Assembly (NCBI GenBank): GCA_031278795.1 | Contig: JAITJT010000214.1 | Coordinates: 1 to 5,768, forward strand | Origin: Deltaproteobacteria bacterium | GTDB taxonomy: Bacteria; Desulfobacterota; Desulfarculia; Adiutricales; Adiutricaceae | Length of the DNA stretch: 5,768 nt | Direction of reading: 5' to 3' | Part shown: positions 1 to 5,063 of the stretch, one piece after another | Position numbering within the stretch: position 1 is the stretch's first letter | Layout of the letters: every line of letters starts with the position of its first letter | Notes under the pieces: generated by a model | The model's input: the letters and a program-made list of their open reading frames with translations, nothing else | Databases searched by the model: none | What the model was told of the DNA's origin: nothing | Position numbers and translations under genes: made by a program

Positions 1-189
1 CCGTTTCTTGTATGTTTTGAGAAAAAGAACTAAACTGGTTCCACGTTTTTAAGTTGAATGCTTTATGACAATCATAACTGGATTGAGAGCATCATTTTCC
101 GAAAAATTACCCCTCCACCATCAATTGAATCAGGCGCTTGACCCTCCCCAGCCTCTGGGAGAATCAGCTGGCCTTGAAACAAAAAATCC

Positions 190-193
190 GAGG
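190..193 (+). promoter_or_regulatory. Ribosome binding site deciding the phosphofructokinase start
   Basis: GAGG lies six bases before the ATG at 200. The earlier in-frame ATG at 65 has no purine-rich Shine-Dalgarno stretch in front of it (the preceding bases are TTGAATGCTTT). This is the main reason for choosing 200 as the start. Confidence 0.6.
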
Positions 194-199
194 TTTGAG

Positions 200-1564
200 A
201 TGAGCAAATCAGCTGCCCCAGCAGTGGAAGAAAATCACCTTTTAATCGACGTCCTGGGCCCGGCCAAGATAGACAGCCCCCTCCTGGCCCCAGCCACCGG
301 AGAGAGCAGCTCAGAGGCCATAGCCTGGGAAGCTTTCACTGACGACCAGATCCGCATCCTCAAGGATGCCACGACCGTAGCCATAGATGCCTTCGCGGCT
401 GACAACAAGCCGCCCGACAGCTTTGAGCTAGCTGGCGCCAGGCGGAAGATCTACTTCGACCCCTCCAAGGTTCGAGCCGGAATACTCACCGCCGGAGGCC
501 TCTGCCCCGGCCTGAACGACGTTATCCGCTCCCTGGTCATGACCTTGCACTATCGCTACCGGGTTCAGACCATCCTGGGCATAAAATACGGCTACCAGGG
601 ACTCATCCCCTCCTTTGGGCACAGCCTCTTGCAGCTCAACCCCCAGACGGTAGCCGAGATCCATCAGTTTGGAGGAACCGTCCTTGGATCCTCTAGGGGA
701 AACCAGTCAATCGAGGAGCTGGTGGACTCCATGGAGCGCCTCAACATGAACATCCTCTTCTGCATAGGTGGAGACGGCACCTTGAAGGGCGCCCACATGC
801 TGGTGGAGGAGATCAGAAAGAGGGGCCTCAAGATTTCCATCATAGGCATCCCCAAGACCATAGACAACGACATCAGCTTGGTGTCGCGCTCCTTTGGCTT
901 TGAGACCGCCGTGGCTATCGCCACGGACGTCATCCGGAGCGCCCACACCGAGGCCCTGGGAGCCCCCTGGGGGGTAGGGTTGGTGAAACTCCTGGGAAGG
1001 GACTCGGGTTTCATCGCGGCCACTGCGGCCCTCGCCAGAGGGGACGCCAATTTTGTCTTGATCCCTGAGATAGACTTCGACGTGGACGGGACAGGCGCGC
1101 TCCTTTCGCGACTCTACGAGCGCTTAAAGACACGGGGCCACGCCGTCATAGTGGTGGCCGAGGGAGCCGGCCAGAAGTTCTTCTCCACCGAGGCCGAGAT
1201 CAAGGACGCCTCCGGAAACGTCCTCCACAAGGACATCGGCCAGTACCTGGCGGATAGGATCAAGAAATACTTCAAGGAGAAAAAGCTGGAGCTGAACCTC
1301 AAATACATAGACCCCAGCTACATAATCCGGAGCGCCCCGGCCAACTCCACCGACCAGGTCTTCTGCTCATTCTTGGGCCAAAAAGCCGCCCACGCGGCCA
1401 TGGCCGGCAAGACCGACTGCCTCATAGGCCAGTGGAACGATCACTTCGTGCACATACCCATCCCCATGGCCATAGCCAAGCGCAAAAAGGTGGATCCCAT
1501 GGGAGAACTCTGGAACAGCGTCCTAGAGCGCACCGGGCAGCCCAACCTCACCAGAGTCCCCTGA
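200..1564 (+). CDS. pfkA: ATP-type 6-phosphofructokinase (long, TP0108-like class)
   Basis: Cytosolic enzyme of glycolysis that phosphorylates fructose 6-phosphate to fructose 1,6-bisphosphate. From ATG 200 the protein has 454 residues, about the length of the TP0108-like class and longer than the roughly 320-residue E. coli PfkA. Visible motifs are GILTAGGLCPGLND (residues about 94-107), the phosphoryl-donor loop GGDGT (190-194), the catalytic PKTIDND (218-224), GRDSGF (266-271), EGAGQ (321-325) and PSYIIRSAPANSTD (372-385). Glycine after GGD is the ATP-type residue, where PPi-dependent enzymes carry Asp. Lys before TIDND is the residue of the PPi lineage. The same Gly/Lys pairing is known from ATP-dependent trypanosome and plant-type enzymes, so ATP use is inferred. 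The residues before GILTAGG include LGPAKIDSPL, a family N-terminal motif. An in-frame ATG at 65 would add 45 residues without recognisable homology and lacks a ribosome site. The gene ends in TGA and appears monocistronic, with its own terminator 90 bases downstream. Confidence 0.93.
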   Translation: MSKSAAPAVEENHLLIDVLGPAKIDSPLLAPATGESSSEAIAWEAFTDDQIRILKDATTVAIDAFAADNKPPDSFELAGARRKIYFDPSKVRAGILTAGGLCPGLNDVIRSLVMTLHYRYRVQTILGIKYGYQGLIPSFGHSLLQLNPQTVAEIHQFGGTVLGSSRGNQSIEELVDSMERLNMNILFCIGGDGTLKGAHMLVEEIRKRGLKISIIGIPKTIDNDISLVSRSFGFETAVAIATDVIRSAHTEALGAPWGVGLVKLLGRDSGFIAATAALARGDANFVLIPEIDFDVDGTGALLSRLYERLKTRGHAVIVVAEGAGQKFFSTEAEIKDASGNVLHKDIGQYLADRIKKYFKEKKLELNLKYIDPSYIIRSAPANSTDQVFCSFLGQKAAHAAMAGKTDCLIGQWNDHFVHIPIPMAIAKRKKVDPMGELWNSVLERTGQPNLTRVP

Positions 1565-1575
1565 AGAGTAACCCA

Positions 1576-1603
1576 AGAGAGAAGCCCTTAGAGAGAAGCT
1601 CTT
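1576..1603 (+). repeat. Tandem 14-bp repeat after the pfk stop codon
   Basis: Two adjoining copies of AGAGAGAAGCYCTT (1576-1589 and 1590-1603) differ at one position. They lie in the 3' untranslated part of the phosphofructokinase transcript. The 13-mer AGAAGCTCTTAAT that spans the end of the second copy occurs again at 3162-3174 in the AT-rich spacer. No function is evident. Confidence 0.55.
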
Positions 1604-1653
1604 AATTTCTCAAGGGATCTTTCTGGAAAACAATATTTTAGTTTTCGACCTTT

Positions 1654-1697
1654 CTTATGGCCCAAGCTTGTTTCAAGCTTGGGCCATAAGGTTTTTT
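1654..1697 (+). terminator. Rho-independent terminator of pfk
   Basis: The 16-base arm CTTATGGCCCAAGCTT (1654-1669) is perfectly complementary to 1675-1690. A further G-C pair (1670/1674) closes a TTT loop. The stem is followed by G and six T residues (1692-1697), the normal layout for intrinsic termination of plus-strand transcription from the phosphofructokinase gene. The minus strand has no U tract after the stem, so it would not terminate efficiently from the other side. Confidence 0.85.
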
Positions 1698-1744
1698 AGG
1701 ATAAATAATTTCTCGCAAAAGACTCGCGAATGGCGAAAGTTAAA

Positions 1745-1919
1745 CTCTCAATTAATGAGGCCTGGAATAGCGCGGAGATATAAAGCCAACGCCTCTAGAG
1801 GTCGAGGGAGGGTTTATTTCAGGTAAATAGCCACAAGTCCTGTTTCCCCTTTCCCCAGGCGGATAGCTTAGAGAGGACAGTGGATATCCAGGGCGCCTCT
1901 TGGAGAGATACTTCGTCAT
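1745..1919 (-). ncRNA. Candidate structured RNA of unknown class
   Basis: This stretch is less AT-rich than the DNA around it and has no convincing reading frame; the 61-codon minus-strand frame over 1752-1937 starts at TTG and does not read like a protein. Several complementary segments nest. The outer helix pairs 1745-1749 (CTCTC) with 1903-1907, 1757-1760 with 1896-1899, and 1761-1765 (CCTGG) with 1888-1892. An inner arm pairs 1831-1834 (CCAC) with 1880-1883 and 1837-1841 (GTCCT) with 1874-1878. Small hairpins are possible at 1815-1829 (TATTT/AAATA), and 1792-1801 (CCTCTAGAGG) is palindromic. A minus-strand promoter candidate lies just upstream, which is why the minus strand is assigned. 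It matches none of 6S, SRP, tmRNA, RNase P or the common riboswitches that I can recall. The stems are short and no folding was computed, so this is a hypothesis. The ends are approximate. Confidence 0.25.
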
Positions 1920-1925
1920 AACGAA

Positions 1926-1953
1926 ATAATGTTTCAATACAATTTTCCGTCAA
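1926..1953 (-). promoter_or_regulatory. Candidate sigma-70 promoter, minus strand
   Basis: Read on the minus strand, TTGACG (1953-1948, five of six consensus bases) is followed after 16 bases by CATTAT (1931-1926, four of six). Transcription would start near 1919 and run through the possible RNA at 1745-1919. The -35 box directly adjoins the inverted repeat 1954-1978, a position suited to an operator. Confidence 0.4.
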
Positions 1954-1978
1954 GGCGGAATAAGGCTATATTTCCGCC
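1954..1978. repeat. Inverted repeat GGCGGAA/TTCCGCC
   Basis: GGCGGAA (1954-1960) and TTCCGCC (1972-1978) are perfect complements separated by 11 bases. No T tract follows on either strand, so it is not an ordinary intrinsic terminator. The left arm can also pair with TTCCG at 1945-1949, giving two mutually exclusive hairpins. It lies between the end of the methyltransferase gene and the promoter candidate at 1926-1953. Confidence 0.5.
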
Positions 1979-2034
1979 GGCGAAGGGATGGATCTAATAA
2001 AAACGCAGCCGTACTGAGGAAAAGTATATTGAAG

Positions 2035-2082
2035 AGCGCCTTACGCGCTTAAGAGGGCTTCTCAATAATTTCTAATGAGAAG
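2035..2082 (-). terminator. Weak hairpins at the 3' end of the methyltransferase gene
   Basis: CTTCTCA (2058-2064) pairs with TGAGAAG (2076-2082) across an 11-base loop that overlaps the last codons. AGCGC (2035-2039) pairs with GCGCT (2045-2049) just beyond. Neither is followed by a clear U run on the minus strand, so termination here would be weak or factor-dependent. Confidence 0.25.
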
Positions 2083-2895
2083 TTCTGAAACCGAGCCCCT
2101 CCCGGTGGGGTTCGCGTTTATAAAGCGCCTGGCCTGTACCTCGATTATGTTATAGCCTTTGCCCTGGTAGAGCTCCCTGATGAGCGGCGTATCCGAATTG
2201 CTAAGCAGGCACTTGGCTCCCCTCTTGGAGAGATCCTCATAGACTTGGCTGAGCCGTACCTGATCGTCCTCACGGAAATCACCTTTCTGGTACTTTGTGA
2301 AGTTCTTCTTTTCCGGACTGTGGTAAGGAGGGTCGAAATAGACGAAAGAACCTTTGCCAGCGTCAGTTAGCGCCTCTTCAAAATCCTCGTTTCTGATGGT
2401 GACGTTCGCCTGGTTCAAAAACATATGGAAAGCCAACAAATTGGGCTCGATGAAGATAATCGGCTTGCTGTAGTAGGCGTAAGGGACGTTGAAGTAGCCG
2501 CTGCTGTTAACCCGGTAGAGTCCGTTGAAGCAGGTCTTGTTTAAAAATATCAAGCGAGCCGCCTTCTCCACGTCGGTCATTTTGGAGAATACCCTTGGGT
2601 TCTTATCCAAGTCGCGGATCTGGTAGTAGTACTCCTTTGACACGAGTTCCTTGTGAACCTTCAAGGCTTTCACCAAATCTTCGGCATCGTCACGGATGAC
2701 TCGGTAGCATAGGATCAGATCCGGGTTGAAGTCGTTCAACACGGCGTTTCTGGGCCTGAGATCGCAAAAAAGAGCGCCTCCACCCACGAATGGCTCGAAA
2801 TAGAGTAGGCTTTGTATATCTTCCGGGAGGTTTTCGTGAATGATGGGAAGTATCTGGCGCTTCCCCCCTGCCCACTTCAGGAAGGGTTTAAACAT
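2062..2895 (-). CDS. dam: DNA adenine N6-methyltransferase, D12 class (DpnII/MboI type)
   Basis: Transfers a methyl group from S-adenosylmethionine to adenine N6, most likely in GATC. From the ATG at 2895 the protein has 277 residues, close to E. coli Dam (278) and DpnM (284), and begins MFKPFLKWAGGKR as family members do. The AdoMet-binding motif FEPFVGGG (33-40) precedes the catalytic DPPY (188-191), the order of the alpha class. LNKTCFNGLYR (118-128), LSNSDT (231-236) and a C-terminal GRGSVSELLIRNY are also family features. Across its length it resembles DpnM/MboI more than enteric Dam, so it may derive from a type II restriction-modification system, but no endonuclease gene adjoins it. 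The frame extends to a TTG at 2943 (293 residues); those 16 extra residues look unlike the family. Neither start has a clear Shine-Dalgarno, so the start is the uncertain part. GATC sites are common in the window and not depleted. Confidence 0.92.
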   Translation of the reverse strand: MFKPFLKWAGGKRQILPIIHENLPEDIQSLLYFEPFVGGGALFCDLRPRNAVLNDFNPDLILCYRVIRDDAEDLVKALKVHKELVSKEYYYQIRDLDKNPRVFSKMTDVEKAARLIFLNKTCFNGLYRVNSSGYFNVPYAYYSKPIIFIEPNLLAFHMFLNQANVTIRNEDFEEALTDAGKGSFVYFDPPYHSPEKKNFTKYQKGDFREDDQVRLSQVYEDLSKRGAKCLLSNSDTPLIRELYQGKGYNIIEVQARRFINANPTGRGSVSELLIRNY

Positions 2896-2957
2896 GGGGA
2901 GAATGCGTAGCTTTTTTGGATATATTGAATTCACTAAACTCAACTTTAAAATGAAAT

Positions 2958-2971
2958 TAAAAGCGCTTTTA
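2958..2971. promoter_or_regulatory. Perfect 14-bp palindrome in the methyltransferase leader
   Basis: TAAAAGCGCTTTTA is a perfect palindrome lying between the promoter candidate and the start of the methyltransferase gene, within its expected 5' untranslated region. It could be a binding site for a dimeric repressor, possibly autoregulatory, or a chance palindrome in AT-rich DNA. Confidence 0.35.
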
Positions 2972-3027
2972 TCTTATGTCCAAGCTTGTTTTTTAGCTCA
3001 TAAAATAAATAAAACCGCAATTTATTA

Positions 3028-3056
3028 AAATTAACACATTGTATATAATTTGTCAA
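3028..3056 (-). promoter_or_regulatory. Promoter candidate for the adenine methyltransferase gene
   Basis: On the minus strand a full-consensus -35 box TTGACA (3056-3051) is followed after 17 bases by TAATTT (3033-3028), which keeps T1, A2 and T6 of the -10 consensus. Transcription would start near 3021, giving a leader of about 125 bases to the ATG at 2895 or about 80 to the TTG at 2943. Confidence 0.5.
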
Positions 3057-3348
3057 GAAAATAATTGAAGGAGCCACATATTAAGCCAATATCCACACAA
3101 AAAACGCGTGATATGTATTTGACTTCTCCTTAGAATTTAAAGATCAGCTACTCATGAAAAAAGAAGCTCTTAATCCCTTGAATTTTAATATCAAACATTT
3201 TTAAAAAAAGAAGAACATATTCCTTCAAATTACAAAAAACTAACACAGATAAATTTTTTATTTTTTTCGAGCATAAAAACGTGATTTTTTTTGTTACCCT
3301 TGATGTGTAGCTTTACGAAATCTCCAAAACATTTAGGTAAAGAAATAT

Positions 3349-3404
3349 TTTGTAAAGAGAGTATTTGAGGGAAAAAAATTTGTTAAGAGAGTATTTAAGA
3401 GAAA
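3349..3404. repeat. Imperfect tandem repeat with 30-bp period
   Basis: Two 26-base copies (3349-3374 and 3379-3404) match at 23 positions around the core AAGAGAGTATTT. A shorter degenerate relative, GTAAAGAAATATTT, lies just before them (3337-3350). No gene or clear signal is attached to it. Confidence 0.5.
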
Positions 3405-3848
3405 GAAAACTGTATAAAAATTTAAAAATAAATCATCATAAACATACTGTCTCATTAATCTTTCTAAAATTCCCGCTTGATATATTCAAAAAATATGATA
3501 TTTTGATTTTGTGGGTTTTTTGTTTTTTTAAGCTCCTTTTGAGCCTGATATTAACGCACTTCCCGCAGGCGGGGTAAAAATTCTCTCCACAAATAAAGAA
3601 TGGCTCGAGTATGCCTTATACAAAGGTTTTGCCAATTTATCATAAAGTTTTAGGCCTTATGACTTGTTGAATATTTTATTTTTTGACATATCATATTTCT
3701 TTGACAATTTCTTACAATCCCGATCAAAATAATTTGCCTAGATCATTATTCCATGATAAATTTCTAAGCTCTTTATGTTTTTGATTTTAGCTCTTTAGTA
3801 CAAATAAAACGTGAATCTTTATTTCCAGAAAAATGTTAAAATTTGGTC

Positions 3849-3958
3849 CAATATTATTCCATAGTTAGCGTATGATTAAGCCATGATTAAGCCATGATTA
3901 ACCCATGATTAGTTCATGATTAATCCACAATTATTCCATGATTAGATCGTGATAATGA
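3849..3958. repeat. Iteron-like array: ten 11-bp units in exact register
   Basis: The octamer CATGATTA, or a version with at most two changes, begins at 3849, 3860, 3871, 3882, 3893, 3904, 3915, 3926, 3937 and 3948, always 11 bases apart. Five copies are perfect (3882, 3893, 3904, 3915, 3937). The three bases between octamers vary (AGC, ACC, GTT, ATC, TTC, GAT). Since 11 bp is about one helical turn, all units face the same side of the DNA, which suits cooperative protein binding. A detached copy (TTATTCCATGATAA) lies at 3746-3759. One unit boundary forms a GATC site. The array resembles iterons of replication initiators or a phased operator. No initiator gene lies in the window, so the role is unproven. 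Confidence 0.85.
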
Positions 3959-4111
3959 TTATAAAAAACCACGGCAATTAGTTTTTTTTAAACTAGCTAC
4001 AAAGTCTTGATAACCGCAAAGTTTAAATAAGTAAAACAATTTAGTAAATGCGCTTTTTTCTATAGAGATCGTCTTGTCCTATTTGGAAAAACCAAAAAAA
4101 TAATTTTCACC

Positions 4112-4159
4112 TTTCACGTAAATTTTATCTTTCATTTTTCACTTAAATTTTATCTTTCA
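4112..4159. repeat. Tandem 23-base repeat (25-bp period) upstream of the acetate channel gene
   Basis: Copies at 4112-4134 and 4137-4159 match at 22 of 23 positions; each begins TTTCAC and ends TTATCTTTCA. A further TTTCAC lies at 4105-4110. They sit about 170-220 bases before the channel gene and right before the change from AT-rich to normal DNA. They could be operator repeats, but no promoter could be placed beside them with confidence. Confidence 0.55.
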
Positions 4160-4173
4160 ATTTAAATATTTAA

Positions 4174-4275
4174 CCTAAATCCCCCTTTAGTTCCGGCCTG
4201 GAAGCTTATAAAGCTCTTTCCCAATACGTGGGAAACGCGTTAAAAGCCATAAGAGAGTTAAAGACCGGACAATAA
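4174..4275 (+). pseudogene. Possible C-terminal relic of a lost gene
   Basis: An open frame from just after a TAA (4171-4173) to TAA 4273-4275 ends in the amphipathic-looking stretch AYKALSQYVGNALKAIREL and then KTGQ. It has no ATG and no ribosome site, starts at the edge of the AT-rich spacer, and stops 54 bases before the channel gene, as an upstream operon partner would. It reads more like protein than other non-coding frames here, but I do not recognise the family, and a 33-codon open stretch can occur by chance. TTTCCC/GGGAAA (4217-4222 and 4230-4235) could also form a leader hairpin here. Confidence 0.25.
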
Positions 4276-4317
4276 CTCTTTTTCGTAGAGAACCTCCACT
4301 GCGAAAAACTCCAAGCA

Positions 4318-4322
4318 AAGGA
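4318..4322 (+). promoter_or_regulatory. Ribosome binding site of the acetate channel gene
   Basis: AAGGA lies seven bases before the ATG at 4330, a normal spacing, and supports that start. Confidence 0.65.
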
Positions 4323-4329
4323 TCTTCTT

Positions 4330-4881
4330 ATGCCTCCCACCCTCGCAAATCCCACCCCGCTGGGGCTTATCTCCTTCGGTCTCTCCACCATCCTCATAAA
4401 TTTAGCCACCGCCGGTCTCATTTCTAACGGCTCGCCCATATTGGCCCAGGGCATCTTTCTAGGGGGCCTGGCCCAGCTGCTCGCGGGCATCCTGGAGTAC
4501 TTCAAGGGAAACACCTTCGGCTGCGCCGTCTTCAGTTCCTTTGGAGCTTATTGGCTGAGCGCCTCGTTTTTTAATATCCTTCCCAAACTAGGTTGGGCCG
4601 ATGCCCCGGACCCTTCCGTCATGGGCGCCTTCATGTTCATCTGGGGCATTTACGCCGTAATGCTCTTTTTAGCCGTTATAAAGGGTGGTGGCATCCTGGC
4701 GGTGATATTAACCTGCCTGGTCCTCCACTTCTTCCTGCAGGCCTTCGGCATCTGGTTTAATATCGAGATCCTCAAGATTATCGCCGGATACGACGGCATC
4801 ATCTGCGGTGGAGGCGCCTTCTATCTTGGTGGGGCGACTATCATACACGAGACCTCGCAGACTAAGATACTGCCTTACTAA
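4330..4881 (+). CDS. satP: Acetate/succinate transporter, GPR1/FUN34/YaaH (AceTr) family
   Basis: Inner-membrane channel or proton-coupled carrier for acetate and related small carboxylates. The 183-residue product is about the size of E. coli SatP (188). It opens with NPTPLGL (residues about 7-13), a variant of the family signature NPAPLGL, and then shows about six hydrophobic segments, consistent with the six-helix fold known for the family. The GGLAQLLAGILEYFKGNTFG segment (about 45-64) matches the conserved second-helix region, and FSSFGAYWLS follows it. A short polar C-terminal tail ends the protein. The N-terminus lacks a cleavable signal, as expected. In an anaerobe it could export acetate or succinate from fermentation or take up acetate; direction cannot be told from sequence. 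It appears monocistronic, with a possible lost partner upstream and a terminator directly behind it, and converges with the phosphatase gene. Confidence 0.92.
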   Translation: MPPTLANPTPLGLISFGLSTILINLATAGLISNGSPILAQGIFLGGLAQLLAGILEYFKGNTFGCAVFSSFGAYWLSASFFNILPKLGWADAPDPSVMGAFMFIWGIYAVMLFLAVIKGGGILAVILTCLVLHFFLQAFGIWFNIEILKIIAGYDGIICGGGAFYLGGATIIHETSQTKILPY

Positions 4882-4922
4882 AGAGGACTTCTTTTCCGCG
4901 CGCCTTATATGCCTCTTTTTTT
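4880..4922 (+). terminator. Probable terminator of the acetate channel gene
   Basis: AAAGAGG (4880-4886, overlapping the stop codon) pairs with CCTCTTT (4912-4918), and the T run continues to 4922. The 25-base loop is longer than usual, which lowers confidence. Confidence 0.5.
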
Positions 4923-4946
4923 CTGAGCTTTCTTGGAAATGCCGCT

Positions 4947-4980
4947 GCTATAGTAGCTATGGCAGCTATGGCTCTATAGC
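4947..4980. repeat. Inverted repeat enclosing a 9-bp tandem duplication
   Basis: GCTATAG (4947-4953) and CTATAGC (4974-4980) are perfect complements. Between them AGCTATGGC occurs twice in tandem (4955-4963 and 4964-4972). It lies between two convergent terminators. No T run follows on either strand, and no function is evident. Confidence 0.5.
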
Positions 4981-4990
4981 ATCTTTAGAC

Positions 4991-5025
4991 AAAAAAAAGG
5001 AAGCCCATCTATATGAGAGCTTCCT
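4991..5025 (-). terminator. Rho-independent terminator of the phosphatase gene
   Basis: On the minus strand AGGAAGC (5025-5019) and GCTTCCT (5004-4998) form a seven-pair stem across a 14-base loop. The A run at 4991-4998 gives eight U residues in the transcript. It lies about 40 bases after the TAG stop of the phosphatase gene. Confidence 0.82.
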
Positions 5026-5063
5026 ATTAAATTAATTGAACCTAAATTTAGCGGATTTTAGCG

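Larger units (their letters stand above)
2944..4173. other. AT-rich spacer without a convincing gene
   Basis: GC content is roughly a fifth to a quarter by eye (10 G or C in the 60 bases from 3181), against about half or more in the flanking genes. Open frames here are short and rich in Lys, Asn, Ile and Phe, as expected by chance in such DNA; the longest, 3365-3577 on the plus strand, has no recognisable features. It holds the methyltransferase promoter candidate, several short tandem repeats, the 11-bp array at 3849-3958, near-matches to the DnaA box at 3089-3097 (ATATCCACA) and 3921-3929 (TAATCCACA), and a small GC-rich patch at about 3559-3575. It may be decayed genes, a replication or segregation locus, or both. 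Confidence 0.7.

Noticed and set aside
65..199. N-terminal extension of phosphofructokinase from the ATG at 65
   Set aside because: It has no ribosome site and the 45 added residues show no family motif, whereas ATG 200 has a well-spaced GAGG and yields the usual length. It cannot be fully excluded.
1745..1919. ZTP (pfl) riboswitch, suggested by CCGCCTGGG on the minus strand
   Set aside because: The other conserved block of that class (around GTGACTGG) is absent upstream, and no purine-biosynthesis gene follows.
1752..1937. 61-codon minus-strand frame
   Set aside because: TTG start, no ribosome site, a composition heavy in Pro, Gly, Arg and Ser without hydrophobic pattern; it overlaps the possible structured RNA.
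3154..3204. Small ORF beginning MKKEALNPLNFN, extendable by a one-base frameshift to about 3285
   Set aside because: No ribosome site, and Lys/Asn/Phe-rich frames are expected by chance in such AT-rich DNA; reading on requires an assumed insertion in a homopolymer.
3365..3577. 70-codon plus-strand frame in the AT-rich island
   Set aside because: It begins inside a tandem repeat without a ribosome site and has low-complexity AT-driven composition.
3849..3958. CRISPR array
   Set aside because: Units of 11 bp with three-base variable gaps are far too short for CRISPR repeats and spacers, and no cas gene is present.
3951..3969. Fur-box-like sequence GATAATGATTAT
   Set aside because: Only about 14 of 19 positions match the consensus, it overlaps the end of the 11-bp array, and no gene start lies near it.
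4206..4514. 102-codon minus-strand frame overlapping the acetate channel gene
   Set aside because: It lies opposite the well-supported channel gene and shows no features of its own.
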